From: DASQUK01 sp963717085
GTDB lineage: Bacteria; Actinomycetota; Acidimicrobiia; Acidimicrobiales; VFJN01
Direction of reading: 5' to 3'
DNA length: 64,000 bases
Assembly: GCA_963717085.1 (NCBI GenBank)
Contig: CAVQVM010000005.1
Span: 62,001 to 126,000 of the forward strand
In this document: in pieces, positions 56,654 to 64,000 of the stretch
Numbering within the stretch: position 1 is the first letter of the stretch
Layout: each line of letters opens with the position of its first letter
The notes under the pieces: generated by a model
Database searches by the model: none
Seen by the model: the letters and a program-made list of their open reading frames with translations, nothing else
Told to the model about the DNA's origin: nothing
Translations under genes and position numbers: made by a program

Positions 56654-58789
56654 ATGCCGGGCGCAGCACCGCATTCCGACGTCCACGCCGATCACCGAGT
56701 CGACACCGCGGCATCACCGCACGCGAACCCGACCCACGCCGCCGGCGCCCACGGCCATCGCACCAGCCACGCTGGGCACGGGCACGACGGACACGCCGGG
56801 CACGACCCGGAGATGTTCCGCCGGCGGTTCTGGCTGAGCCTCGCGCTGACGATCCCGCTGGTGGTGACCAGCGAGATGGTCATGGACTGGTTCGGCTACT
56901 CCCTCGACTTCTGGGGGATGGACCTGCTCGGGCCCGTCCTCGGGTCGCTCGTGTTCTGGTGGGGCGGCTGGCCGTTCCTGGCCGGGGGCGTGGCCGAGCT
57001 GCGGGCGCGCCAGCCCGGGATGATGCTGCTCATCTCGATGGCGCTCGTCGTCGCGTACGGGGCATCGATGGCCACGAGCCTCGACTGGCTGGACCTCGAG
57101 TTCTGGTGGGAGCTCGCCGCGCTGGTCACGATCATGCTCCTCGGCCACTGGCAGGAGATGAAGGCCATCGGCCAGGCGCAGGGGGCCCTGGCGGCGCTGG
57201 CCGAGTTGCTGCCCGACGAAGCCGAGCGCGTCGGGCCCGACGGCCAGGTGACGACCGTCTCCCTCATCGATCTGCGCCCCGGCGACATCGTGCTGGCTCG
57301 GTCGGGAGCGCGGGTCCCGGCCGACGGCGTGATCGTCGAGGGCGACGCGGAGCTCGACGAATCCATGATCACCGGCGAGTCGCGGCCGGTCCCCAAATCA
57401 CCCGGCGACAGGGTGGTCGCCGGCACGGTCTCCACCGACTCCGCCATCCGGGTGCGCGTCGAGGCGGTGGGCGACGACACCGCCCTCGCGGGCATCCAGC
57501 GACTGGTTGCCGAGGCGCAGTCGAGCCGCAGCCGGGCCCAGGCGCTGGCCGATCGTTTTGCGGCGCTCCTCTTCTACGTCGCGGCCGGCGCCGGCGTGGT
57601 GACGTTCCTGGTGTGGCTGGCGCTGGGCGACACCGACAACGCCGTGGTCCGCACGGTGACGGTGCTCGTGATCGCCTGCCCGCACGCCCTGGGACTGGCC
57701 ATCCCGCTCGTCATATCCCTGTCGACCGCGGTGTCGGCCAGGGCCGGGATCCTGGTCAAGGACCGGCTCGCACTCGAGCGGATGCGCACGATCGACGCCG
57801 TCCTGTTCGACAAGACCGGAACGTTGACACGGGGGGCCCACGTGGTCACCGGCGTCGCCGCAGCCGACGGACCCGCCGAGGCCGAGGTGCTGCGGATAGC
57901 AGGTGGCGTCGAGTCCGACAGCGAGCATCCACTGGCCCGGGCGATCGTCGCCGCGGCCAAGGAGCGGGGAGGCGTCGCGACTGCGGACGGCTTCCGCTCC
58001 CTCACCGGCCGGGGCGTCGAAGCGACCGTCGAGGGCACCGCCTACGCGGTGGGTGGACCCGCCCTGCTGCGGGAACGGGGCGCGGTGGTGCCGCCCGCCC
58101 TGACCGCCACGGTCGCCGATTGGCAGGCGCGGGGTGCGGCCGTGCTCCATCTCGTGCGAGGTACCGATGTGATCGGCGCCTTAGCACTGGAGGACGAGGT
58201 GAGGCCCGAGGCGCGCGAGGCCGTCGCTGCATTGAAGTCGATGGGGATCAAGGTCGTGATGATCACCGGCGACGCCCGCCAGGTCGCCGACGCGGTCGGA
58301 GCCGACCTGGGCATCGACGAGGTGTTCGCCGAGGTGCTGCCGGAGGACAAGGACCGGGCCGTCGCCGGGCTGCAGGACCGGGGCCTGTCGGTAGCGATGG
58401 TGGGCGACGGCGTGAACGATGCCCCGGCACTGGCCCGGGCCGACGTGGGCATCGCCATCGGCGCCGGCACCGACGTCGCCATCGAATCGGCGGATGTCGT
58501 CCTCGCCAGCAGCGACCCGCGGGGCGTGGTCGGGGTGATCAAGCTGTCGCGGGCGAGCTACCGGAAGATGGTCGAGAACCTGGCCTGGGCCGCCGGCTAC
58601 AACGTGGCGGCCATCCCCCTGGCGGCCGGCGTGCTGGCCTGGGCCGGCGTCACCCTGTCACCGGCCGTGGGTGCCATCCTCATGAGCGCGTCCACGATCG
58701 TGGTCGCCCTCAACGCGCAGCTGTTGCGCCGGGTCGACCTGTCGCCCGAGCCCGTCGGTGCGCCTAGGGATCGCGTAGCGCTCGCCTAG
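56654..58789 (+). CDS. copB: CopB-type heavy-metal P-type ATPase
   Basis: A 711-residue P1B-ATPase. The N terminus (residues about 1-50) is His/Gly/Ala-rich (GHGHDGHAGHDPEMF) instead of having CxxC domains. The transmembrane metal motif is CPH (VIACPHALGLAIPL), typical of CopB exporters of Cu and Ag. Catalytic elements are complete: TGES, DKTGTLT with the phosphorylated Asp, GDGVNDAPALA. ATG 56654 follows AGGAGG; an earlier ATG at 56636 overlaps the operator. Its stop shares CTAG with the convergent YjbR gene. Confidence 0.94.
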   Translation: MPGAAPHSDVHADHRVDTAASPHANPTHAAGAHGHRTSHAGHGHDGHAGHDPEMFRRRFWLSLALTIPLVVTSEMVMDWFGYSLDFWGMDLLGPVLGSLVFWWGGWPFLAGGVAELRARQPGMMLLISMALVVAYGASMATSLDWLDLEFWWELAALVTIMLLGHWQEMKAIGQAQGALAALAELLPDEAERVGPDGQVTTVSLIDLRPGDIVLARSGARVPADGVIVEGDAELDESMITGESRPVPKSPGDRVVAGTVSTDSAIRVRVEAVGDDTALAGIQRLVAEAQSSRSRAQALADRFAALLFYVAAGAGVVTFLVWLALGDTDNAVVRTVTVLVIACPHALGLAIPLVISLSTAVSARAGILVKDRLALERMRTIDAVLFDKTGTLTRGAHVVTGVAAADGPAEAEVLRIAGGVESDSEHPLARAIVAAAKERGGVATADGFRSLTGRGVEATVEGTAYAVGGPALLRERGAVVPPALTATVADWQARGAAVLHLVRGTDVIGALALEDEVRPEAREAVAALKSMGIKVVMITGDARQVADAVGADLGIDEVFAEVLPEDKDRAVAGLQDRGLSVAMVGDGVNDAPALARADVGIAIGAGTDVAIESADVVLASSDPRGVVGVIKLSRASYRKMVENLAWAAGYNVAAIPLAAGVLAWAGVTLSPAVGAILMSASTIVVALNAQLLRRVDLSPEPVGAPRDRVALA

Positions 58790-59145
58790 CCGTCGCCGAT
58801 GACCTCGTCCTCGTAGGCCTGGCGGACCCGCTTGGGCGCACGGATGAGCCACGACTCGGTGATCAGCTCCCGTAGCTCGTCGGCGTCGACGGCGGGCAGG
58901 TTCACCAGCACCGTGGGATGGCCGTCGTAGTGGGGCGTGGTGAAGAACTTCTCGGGCTCCGACGCGAGGAGGGCCTCCTTCTCGCCGAGGTCGGAGACCC
59001 ACACCACGAGCCCGCCCTCGGCCTCGGAGCGGATGCGGAGGAAGCCCTTGTCCTTGACCCGGAACCCCGGGGTGCCGAACCAGGGCTTCTCTATCGTCTC
59101 CGGAAGCGACAGGGCGATGCGTCGGACGTCGTCCTCGGTGGCCAC
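58786..59145 (-). CDS. MmcQ/YjbR-family protein
   Basis: A 119-residue protein of the double-wing YjbR fold. It reads EDDVRRIALSLPETIEKPWF, GFRVKDKGFLRIR and the C-terminal ELITESWLIRAPKRVRQAYE. Members bind DNA in a CyaY-like fold; function is unknown. GTG 59145 is the likely start. Both flanking stops overlap at CTAG 58786-58789. Confidence 0.88.
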   Translation of the reverse strand: MATEDDVRRIALSLPETIEKPWFGTPGFRVKDKGFLRIRSEAEGGLVVWVSDLGEKEALLASEPEKFFTTPHYDGHPTVLVNLPAVDADELRELITESWLIRAPKRVRQAYEDEVIGDG

Positions 59146-59399
59146 GGGCCCACGATAGGACGGACGGAGCTCGTCAATCCGGGGGGCGGCGGGCACTCGA
59201 CGCCGATCATGCGCACCAGCCCGCACCAGGTGTCGCGTGACACCTTCCACTCATCGCCCATGCGCACGGCGTGCCCGGTGTGGTTGAGACCCTGAGCGCC
59301 GAACTGTGACAGCCAGAGCGTGAAGTGGACCTCGGCCTCGTCCTCGCTCACGAACCGGACGGAGTCCACCGACACGTCCAGGGTCCGGGTGGGGAGCAT
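59091..59399 (-). CDS. Short MTB12-like (NTF2-fold) protein, possibly truncated
   Basis: About 102 residues. The stretch VDSVRFVSEDEAEVHFTLWL, GHAVRMGDEWKVSRDTWCGL and MIGVECPPPP resembles the C-terminal half of low-molecular-weight antigen MTB12-type proteins, whose domain is about 50 residues longer at the N terminus. The final 30 codons overlap the YjbR gene and are probably not selected as protein. It may be an N-terminally truncated or frameshifted gene. Confidence 0.5.
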   Translation of the reverse strand: MLPTRTLDVSVDSVRFVSEDEAEVHFTLWLSQFGAQGLNHTGHAVRMGDEWKVSRDTWCGLVRMIGVECPPPPGLTSSVRPIVGPWPPRTTSDASPCRFRRR

Positions 59400-59488
59400 G
59401 CGGCCCCTCAGCTGAACCGGCTGATGTAGCCGCGCCCCGGCCGATTCCCGCCGGCGAGGGACGTCACGAACCCGTGGGTCGTCCCGCG

Positions 59489-59725
59489 TCAGGCCGCCAC
59501 TGCGGCGAAGCGGTCGACTTCGACCGGTGCCTCGCGGATCGCCTGCAGCCAGGCTTCGAAGCTCAGCTCGGCGGCCCGGCGGCGATAGGCCACGGCCAGG
59601 ACCGGATCGAGCCGCCCCGCCTGGACCCGGAGGCTCCGGGCCCGACCCACCAGCGTGAGGGGCCTAGTCGTGGCGTCGTTCGGCGGCGCCGTGCAGTTGG
59701 AGTCGGGTTCGGTGGCCGGAGGCAT
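59489..59725 (-). CDS. Small hydrophilic protein, unknown
   Basis: A 78-residue protein from ATG 59725 (leader CGGGAGAACC). A disordered Thr/Pro-rich start is followed by a helical part (PVLAVAYRRRAAELSFEAWL). No family recognised. It lies 16 bases downstream of the ECF sigma gene on the same strand and may be co-transcribed. Confidence 0.6.
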   Translation of the reverse strand: MPPATEPDSNCTAPPNDATTRPLTLVGRARSLRVQAGRLDPVLAVAYRRRAAELSFEAWLQAIREAPVEVDRFAAVAA

Positions 59726-59741
59726 CGGGTTCTCCCGGATG

Positions 59742-60512
59742 TCAGTTCTGTGTGGGCGGGTATTTGACGGATGTCCCACCCGGAACTCGTCGGTCGTTAC
59801 GCCGCTGGCCCGTGGCGTCACGATGGAGCAAGGCCATCAGAGACTCAACGTCGACCTGCCCGAAGGCGTCGACGCACGCCGCGAGGTGCTTGCGGCGGGT
59901 GGCGTCGACCACAGCGCAGGCGTCGGCGGCGCTGATGTCGGCGGCCGCAAGCGCGCCGCGGGCCCGCTGCAGCGCGCTGTTGACCGATGCAACCGTGGTC
60001 CCGAGCAACTCGGCGACCTCCTCGGCCCTCCAGCGCAGGACCTCGCGCAGAATGAGGACCGCGCGCTGCCGCGAAGGCAGCTGCTGCAGCACCATGAGCG
60101 CCAGCAACATCGTCTCCCGCGAGGCGGCCACCTCCGCGGGGTCGGCTGCCGCCACGGCGGCGCCGCTGCAGGACGCCCGTGCCGCCCCGAGGGGTGCCTC
60201 GCCGTCGGTCAGGGGGCCGAGGTCCATGGGCCGGGCACGGCGCTGGGGCTGACGCATCATGTCGGAACAGACATTCGTCGCGATCCGATACAGCCACGAC
60301 CGCAGCGTCGCCCGACCTTCGAAGCGATCGAAGTTCCGCCATGCCCGCACCAGCGTCTCCTGGACGGCGTCCTCGGCTTCGAAGGACGATCCGAGCACCC
60401 GGCGGCAGTACCCCGTGAGCTCGCGCCGGTGCTGCTCCAACCCGGTCTGCAGCGTCGCCGGTTCACGGGACATGGCGCAGCCGGCGCCGCGTGTCGCTTC
60501 GAGGGTGGGCAT
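59742..60512 (-). CDS. SigX5/ECF-type sigma factor lacking its C-terminal SnoaL domain
   Basis: About 256 residues from ATG 60512 (ATG 60473 is an alternative). Region 2 is AEDAVQETLVRAWRNFDRF and SWLYRIATNVCSDMM. Region 4 is LPSRQRAVLILREVLRWRAE with VNSALQRARGAL. The text KHLAACVDAFGQVDVESLMA is the first helix of the SnoaL-like domain that normally follows in these factors; it is cut after about 20 residues by a non-conserved tail. A separate NTF2-like gene lies just upstream. The truncation may be a deletion or real subfunctionalisation. Confidence 0.82.
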   Translation of the reverse strand: MPTLEATRGAGCAMSREPATLQTGLEQHRRELTGYCRRVLGSSFEAEDAVQETLVRAWRNFDRFEGRATLRSWLYRIATNVCSDMMRQPQRRARPMDLGPLTDGEAPLGAARASCSGAAVAAADPAEVAASRETMLLALMVLQQLPSRQRAVLILREVLRWRAEEVAELLGTTVASVNSALQRARGALAAADISAADACAVVDATRRKHLAACVDAFGQVDVESLMALLHRDATGQRRNDRRVPGGTSVKYPPTQN

Positions 60513-60580
60513 CGGGCGATCACCTCCACGGGGCACGCTGGCATTGCGCAGGGGCCCACGACATCGCCCACCTGGCTGAT

Positions 60581-61075
60581 TCAGGGACGCTCGGTGGCGG
60601 AGATCCCACGCGTCCCGGGGGGCTCCGTGGCGGGGCTGAGCTGCACGTTGACGATCGACCAGCGACCGCCGCGGCGAATGGCGACCAGGGTGCCGAGGAA
60701 GCGTCCGCTGCAGTCGAGTCCCTGGTAGCGGGCGGTCTGGATCTGGATCCCCATGGCCACGGCGGCGTCGTCGTGCACCCTGACGCGGGTGCCCTCCCAG
60801 GTGAACACGTCGTTGGCCAGGTCCCCGCTGCGATAGCGATCGAGCCACTCCTGCTTGGTCAGCACGAAGCCGCGAGGCCCGTCCCCGCGGAAGTCGTCGT
60901 CGAGCAAGGTGTCGAGCAGGGCGGCGTCGCCACGCGCCTCGGCCTCGATCCACCCGGACAACACGTCGTCGAAGGTCACCAGGTTGCCGACGCTCGCACC
61001 ATCGTCGGCGCGGAACATCGGCCACTTGGCTAATCGGGCCATCGCCGGGCCCGGGCCGCGCCAGACTGACGGCAT
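60581..61075 (-). CDS. NTF2/SnoaL-like (DUF4440) protein
   Basis: A 164-residue protein from ATG 61075 (ATG 61042 possible). The NTF2 cone is seen in FDDVLSGWIEAEARGDAALL, VLTKQEWLDRYRSGDL, AVAMGIQIQTARYQGLD and WSIVNVQLSPATEP. Such domains act as ligand or substrate-binding pockets. It directly precedes the ECF sigma gene that has lost its own SnoaL domain, so it may work with it. Divergent from the regulator at 61099. Confidence 0.85.
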   Translation of the reverse strand: MPSVWRGPGPAMARLAKWPMFRADDGASVGNLVTFDDVLSGWIEAEARGDAALLDTLLDDDFRGDGPRGFVLTKQEWLDRYRSGDLANDVFTWEGTRVRVHDDAAVAMGIQIQTARYQGLDCSGRFLGTLVAIRRGGRWSIVNVQLSPATEPPGTRGISATERP

Positions 61076-61098
61076 CGTGCGATGCCTGGACGCACCCG

Positions 61099-64000
61099 AT
61101 GATCGCTGACGAGCGCGCGTCGATCCTGCCGGTGGGGACGGTGACGTTCCTGGTCAGCGACGCGTCCCAGAGCGACGTGGTGGCCGCGGCCGCGGCCGCG
61201 CACAACGGCCTGCCAGCCGAAGCCGATGGTCCGGTCGCCGCGGACGGCACGGTCGTCGCCGTGTTCGGCGCGGCGGTTGACGGGCTGGCCACCGCCATCG
61301 ACCTGCAGCGCCGCCTCCTGACCGAACCCGCACCCGACCACGGCGGGTCAGTGCCCCGCACCGCGGTCCACACGGGCGAGGCCCTCCTGCGTGGCGAGCG
61401 CTACTACACCGGCGCGGCACTCACCCGCTGCGTTCGACTGCGCGACATCGCCCACGAGGGTCAGACCCTGCTGTCGTCGGCGACGGCATCCCTGGTCGCC
61501 GACGCGCTGCCGGAGGGAGCCCTGCTCCGCGACCTCGGGACACACCGGCTGCGCGACCTGTCCCACGCGGACCGGGTCTGCGAGCTGCGTACCACCGGGT
61601 TCGACCGTGACTTTCCGCCGCTGCGCTCGCTGGACGCATTGACCCACAACCTGCCGATCCAGCTGACCAGCTTCGTGGGCCGCGCCGACGAGCTGGGCGC
61701 CGTGGAGCGCCTGATCCGCAGCGAGCGCCTGGTCACGCTCACCGGGATGGGCGGTGCTGGCAAGACGCGCTTGGCGGCGCAGGCCGCAGCCGAGCTGGCC
61801 GACCACTGGCCGGACGGGGTGTGGTGGGTCGATCTCGGTCCCACCACCGACCCGGCCCTGGTCGCGGAGTTGACCGCATCCACCATCGGCGTCATGGTCG
61901 AGCCGGTCGGTGGGCCGAGGCGGGCGCTTTCCCTGCAGCTACGGGATCGCCGCGTGCTGGTGTGCCTCGACAACTGCGAGCACCTGCTCGAGGCCAGCGG
62001 CGAGCTGGCGGAGACGATGTTGCGCACCTGCACCGAGGTCTCGGTACTGGCGACCAGCCGGGAACCGTTGGGCGTCGCCGGTGAGATGGTGTGGCGGGTG
62101 CCGTCCCTCCAGGAGGAGGAGGCGGTGGCGCTGTTCGTCGATCGGGCCAGCCGCGTCCGGCCCTGGTTCACGCTCGACCCCACCAACGAGGCGGCCGTGC
62201 GCACGCTGTGCCGCCGCCTGGACGGGATCCCCCTCGCAGTCGAGCTCGCGGCCGCGTGGCTGCGCACGCTCACCCCGGCGCAGATCGCTGCCGGGCTCGA
62301 CGACCGGTTCGCGCTGTTGGTGCGCGGTCCCCGGGGTGCCGCCCGCCGCCAACAGACCCTCGCCGCTTCGATGGACTGGAGCCACGACCTGCTCGACGAG
62401 ACCGACAGGGTGGTGTTCCGTCGTCTCGGCGCGTTCAAGGGTGGCTTCACGCTCGACGCGGCCCGCGCCGTGTGCGCAGATGGCCCGCCAGGACGGGTCG
62501 CCGACGCCGAGGTGCTTACTGCCCTGGGCCGTTTGGTCGACAAGTCCCTGGTCGCCGTCGACGAACACGAGGGCGAAGCCCGGTACCGGCTGCTGGAGAC
62601 GATCCGGCAGTACGCCGTCGAGAGGTTGGACGCGGCTGGGGAGCGCCATGCGGCCCGCGACCGCCACCTCGACTTCTTCCTCGCCCTCGGCGAGGCGACC
62701 GAGCCGGAGCTGGAGGGCCCGGACCAGGACGCCAGCCTCGACCGGGTCGAGGCCGAGCACGACAACTTCCGGGCAGCCCTCGACTGGGGCCTGGCCCTGG
62801 ACGACCCGGATCGTGGCCGACGCCTGGCGGCGTCCCTGGTCTGGCTCTGGTACAAGCACGGCCACGGCGACGAGGGCCTGGACTTCATGCAACGGGCCAT
62901 CGATCGGGCGCCCGACGATCGCTCGACAGTCCAGGCGCGGCTGCTGGTGAGCGCCGCGGCGCTCGCGCAGGTGTGCGGGCAGTTCCCGCGCATCGTCGAC
63001 TACGCGCAGCGTGGCCTCGAGGTGGCCACGCTCATCCGCGACGACCGGGTTCGGGGGCAGTGCCTGTTCCTGCTGGCGGTCGTGCAGTTCTACCTCGACC
63101 TCGACGCCGCCTGGGAGCTGTGCATCCAGGCCCGCGCCTGTGCCGACGCCGCCGACGATGCCTTCACGGCGGACAGCGCGCTGGTCGTCCAAGGCTCGAT
63201 CCCCTGCATGCGCGACCGCTTCGACACCGCCCTGCCGCTGCTGCGCGAGGGAGGCGAGCGTTGCCTGCGACGCGGCGACCGCACGTTCGCCGCCTTGGCG
63301 CTCAACTACCAGGACGACATCGCCCTGAGCACGGGGGACATCGGCCTGGCGGCTCGCCTCGCAATCCAAGCCCTGGAGGTGGCCCGGCCACTGGGCGACT
63401 ACTACGCGGTCGGCCTGTCGACGTGTCACCTCGCCTTCGTCAAGGGTGTCGCAGGCGACATCGACGGGGCCCTGCGACTGATGGAGCCGGTCGTGCGCTC
63501 GGTCGAGGGCGCCGACCACGCCGTGTTCATCCCCAGGATGGGCTCGGTCCTCGGCATGCTGCACCTGTGGAGCGGCGACCCGGAGGGTGCGCTCCCCTGG
63601 TTCGAGCGGGACGTGCGAACGGCGGACCCGGTCCCGCCCGACAATCTCATCGTCGCTCGCTCGCTACCGGGGCTGGTCGCCGCCCTGCGCCATCTCGGCC
63701 GGCGGGACGAGGCGCAACAGCTGGTCGACCGGGCGCTGGAACTGGCCCACAAACTGGACGTCCCCCACCTCGTTGCCGATGCCCTCGAACAATCGGCGCT
63801 GTTGGTCGCCGCGGACGACCCGAGCGCGGCTGAGGACCTCCACCACGAGGCCCTCGCCGTCCGCCTCGACCACGGGCTGCGAACGTTCATGGTCGACAAC
63901 CTCGACGCGCTGGCCCGGCTGGCGTGCCGTGCCGAGAGCTTCGCCGAGGCCGTCCGCCTCCTGGCCGCCAGCGACTCCGCCCGCGCCGCGATCGGCTATC
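61099..64000 (+). CDS. Degenerate cyclase - NB-ARC ATPase - TPR regulator (3' end off window)
   Basis: At least 967 codons, open to the window end. Residues about 12-160 are a reduced class III cyclase domain: VTFLVSDASQSDVVAAAAAA keeps one Asp, but the second metal Asp and the transition-state residues are missing, and later RYYTGAALTRCVRL replaces the usual loop. A STAND ATPase follows (Walker A TGMGGAGKTRLA, Walker B VLVCLDNCEHLLE, GIPLAVELAAAWL) and then many helical TPR-like repeats. Start ATG 61099 has no strong ribosome-binding site. It is a paralogue of the regulator at 32923. Confidence 0.85.
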   Translation, partial: MIADERASILPVGTVTFLVSDASQSDVVAAAAAAHNGLPAEADGPVAADGTVVAVFGAAVDGLATAIDLQRRLLTEPAPDHGGSVPRTAVHTGEALLRGERYYTGAALTRCVRLRDIAHEGQTLLSSATASLVADALPEGALLRDLGTHRLRDLSHADRVCELRTTGFDRDFPPLRSLDALTHNLPIQLTSFVGRADELGAVERLIRSERLVTLTGMGGAGKTRLAAQAAAELADHWPDGVWWVDLGPTTDPALVAELTASTIGVMVEPVGGPRRALSLQLRDRRVLVCLDNCEHLLEASGELAETMLRTCTEVSVLATSREPLGVAGEMVWRVPSLQEEEAVALFVDRASRVRPWFTLDPTNEAAVRTLCRRLDGIPLAVELAAAWLRTLTPAQIAAGLDDRFALLVRGPRGAARRQQTLAASMDWSHDLLDETDRVVFRRLGAFKGGFTLDAARAVCADGPPGRVADAEVLTALGRLVDKSLVAVDEHEGEARYRLLETIRQYAVERLDAAGERHAARDRHLDFFLALGEATEPELEGPDQDASLDRVEAEHDNFRAALDWGLALDDPDRGRRLAASLVWLWYKHGHGDEGLDFMQRAIDRAPDDRSTVQARLLVSAAALAQVCGQFPRIVDYAQRGLEVATLIRDDRVRGQCLFLLAVVQFYLDLDAAWELCIQARACADAADDAFTADSALVVQGSIPCMRDRFDTALPLLREGGERCLRRGDRTFAALALNYQDDIALSTGDIGLAARLAIQALEVARPLGDYYAVGLSTCHLAFVKGVAGDIDGALRLMEPVVRSVEGADHAVFIPRMGSVLGMLHLWSGDPEGALPWFERDVRTADPVPPDNLIVARSLPGLVAALRHLGRRDEAQQLVDRALELAHKLDVPHLVADALEQSALLVAADDPSAAEDLHHEALAVRLDHGLRTFMVDNLDALARLACRAESFAEAVRLLAASDSARAAIGY

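Noticed and set aside
1..64000. CRISPR arrays, insertion sequences or prophage genes
   Set aside because: No array of spaced repeats and no transposase, integrase or phage structural motifs were seen.

Overview
The window is about 72% GC by eye, densely packed, with frequent GTG starts and 4-base stop/start overlaps. It carries two SigB/SigF-type sigma factors, UdgX, a CadI/ArsI-type protein, DUF4032, CsbD-like and cyclase-ATPase-TPR regulators. This points to a high-GC actinobacterium, possibly of the Acidimicrobiia; the class is an inference. There is no rRNA, CRISPR array, transposase or phage gene, and only one tRNA (Cys).

Layout. 0-5.4 kb: a stress-regulation block with two SigF-type sigma factors, an RsbW-like ATPase, a PAS-like coiled-coil protein, a CBS protein and UdgX. 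5.4-14 kb: a secreted M14 carboxypeptidase broken by two frameshifts, a phosphotransferase with a partner protein of unknown function, and a GH3 beta-glucosidase behind a repeat-rich leader. 14-19 kb: ABM monooxygenase, DUF429, CsbD-like protein, an LLM flavin oxidoreductase, then a compact cassette of an Asp-rich 63-residue peptide, a JmjC/cupin-type oxygenase and a sucrase/ferredoxin-like protein. 19-27.6 kb: permuted papain-fold protein, ArsR-type regulator with MFS transporter, YfcE-like phosphodiesterase, a large YbhN-type membrane protein with a degenerate kinase-like segment, Prx5, GlsB/YeaQ and a serine/threonine dehydratase.

27.6-32.9 kb is a minus-strand catabolic operon: NTF2-like protein, SDR, Baeyer-Villiger-type monooxygenase, amidohydrolase and phosphotransferase. 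32.9-35.7 kb holds a cyclase/NB-ARC/TPR regulator. 36.5-41.4 kb contains several chimeric or internally deleted gene remnants: NAD(P)-binding start joined to a metallo-beta-lactamase, anti-sigma start joined to a sigma tail, and a deleted LpqC esterase. These sit among intact genes. 41.5-49.5 kb has tRNA-Cys, P450-TetR, an HTH_42 protein, DUF1990, a tandem-HTH protein, DUF4032 and TetR with acyl-CoA dehydrogenase. 49.6-52.9 kb has two divergent AI-2E-family permeases and a DUF202 pair. 53.3-58.8 kb is a metal region: divergent arsR and cadI/arsI-aquaporin-arsC around a palindromic operator, then pirin and a CopB-type copper ATPase behind a CsoR-like operator. 58.8-64 kb has YjbR, an ECF sigma factor lacking its usual SnoaL tail, an NTF2-like protein and a second cyclase-like/NB-ARC regulator running off the end.

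The most promising candidate for an undescribed system is the peptide/JmjC/ferredoxin-like cassette at 16.5-18.9 kb, which could be a peptide-modification pathway. A second general observation is that several genes are interrupted by exactly one base, mostly in short G, C or T runs. This suggests either residual assembly errors or active gene decay, and should be settled before any of these genes is called a pseudogene.
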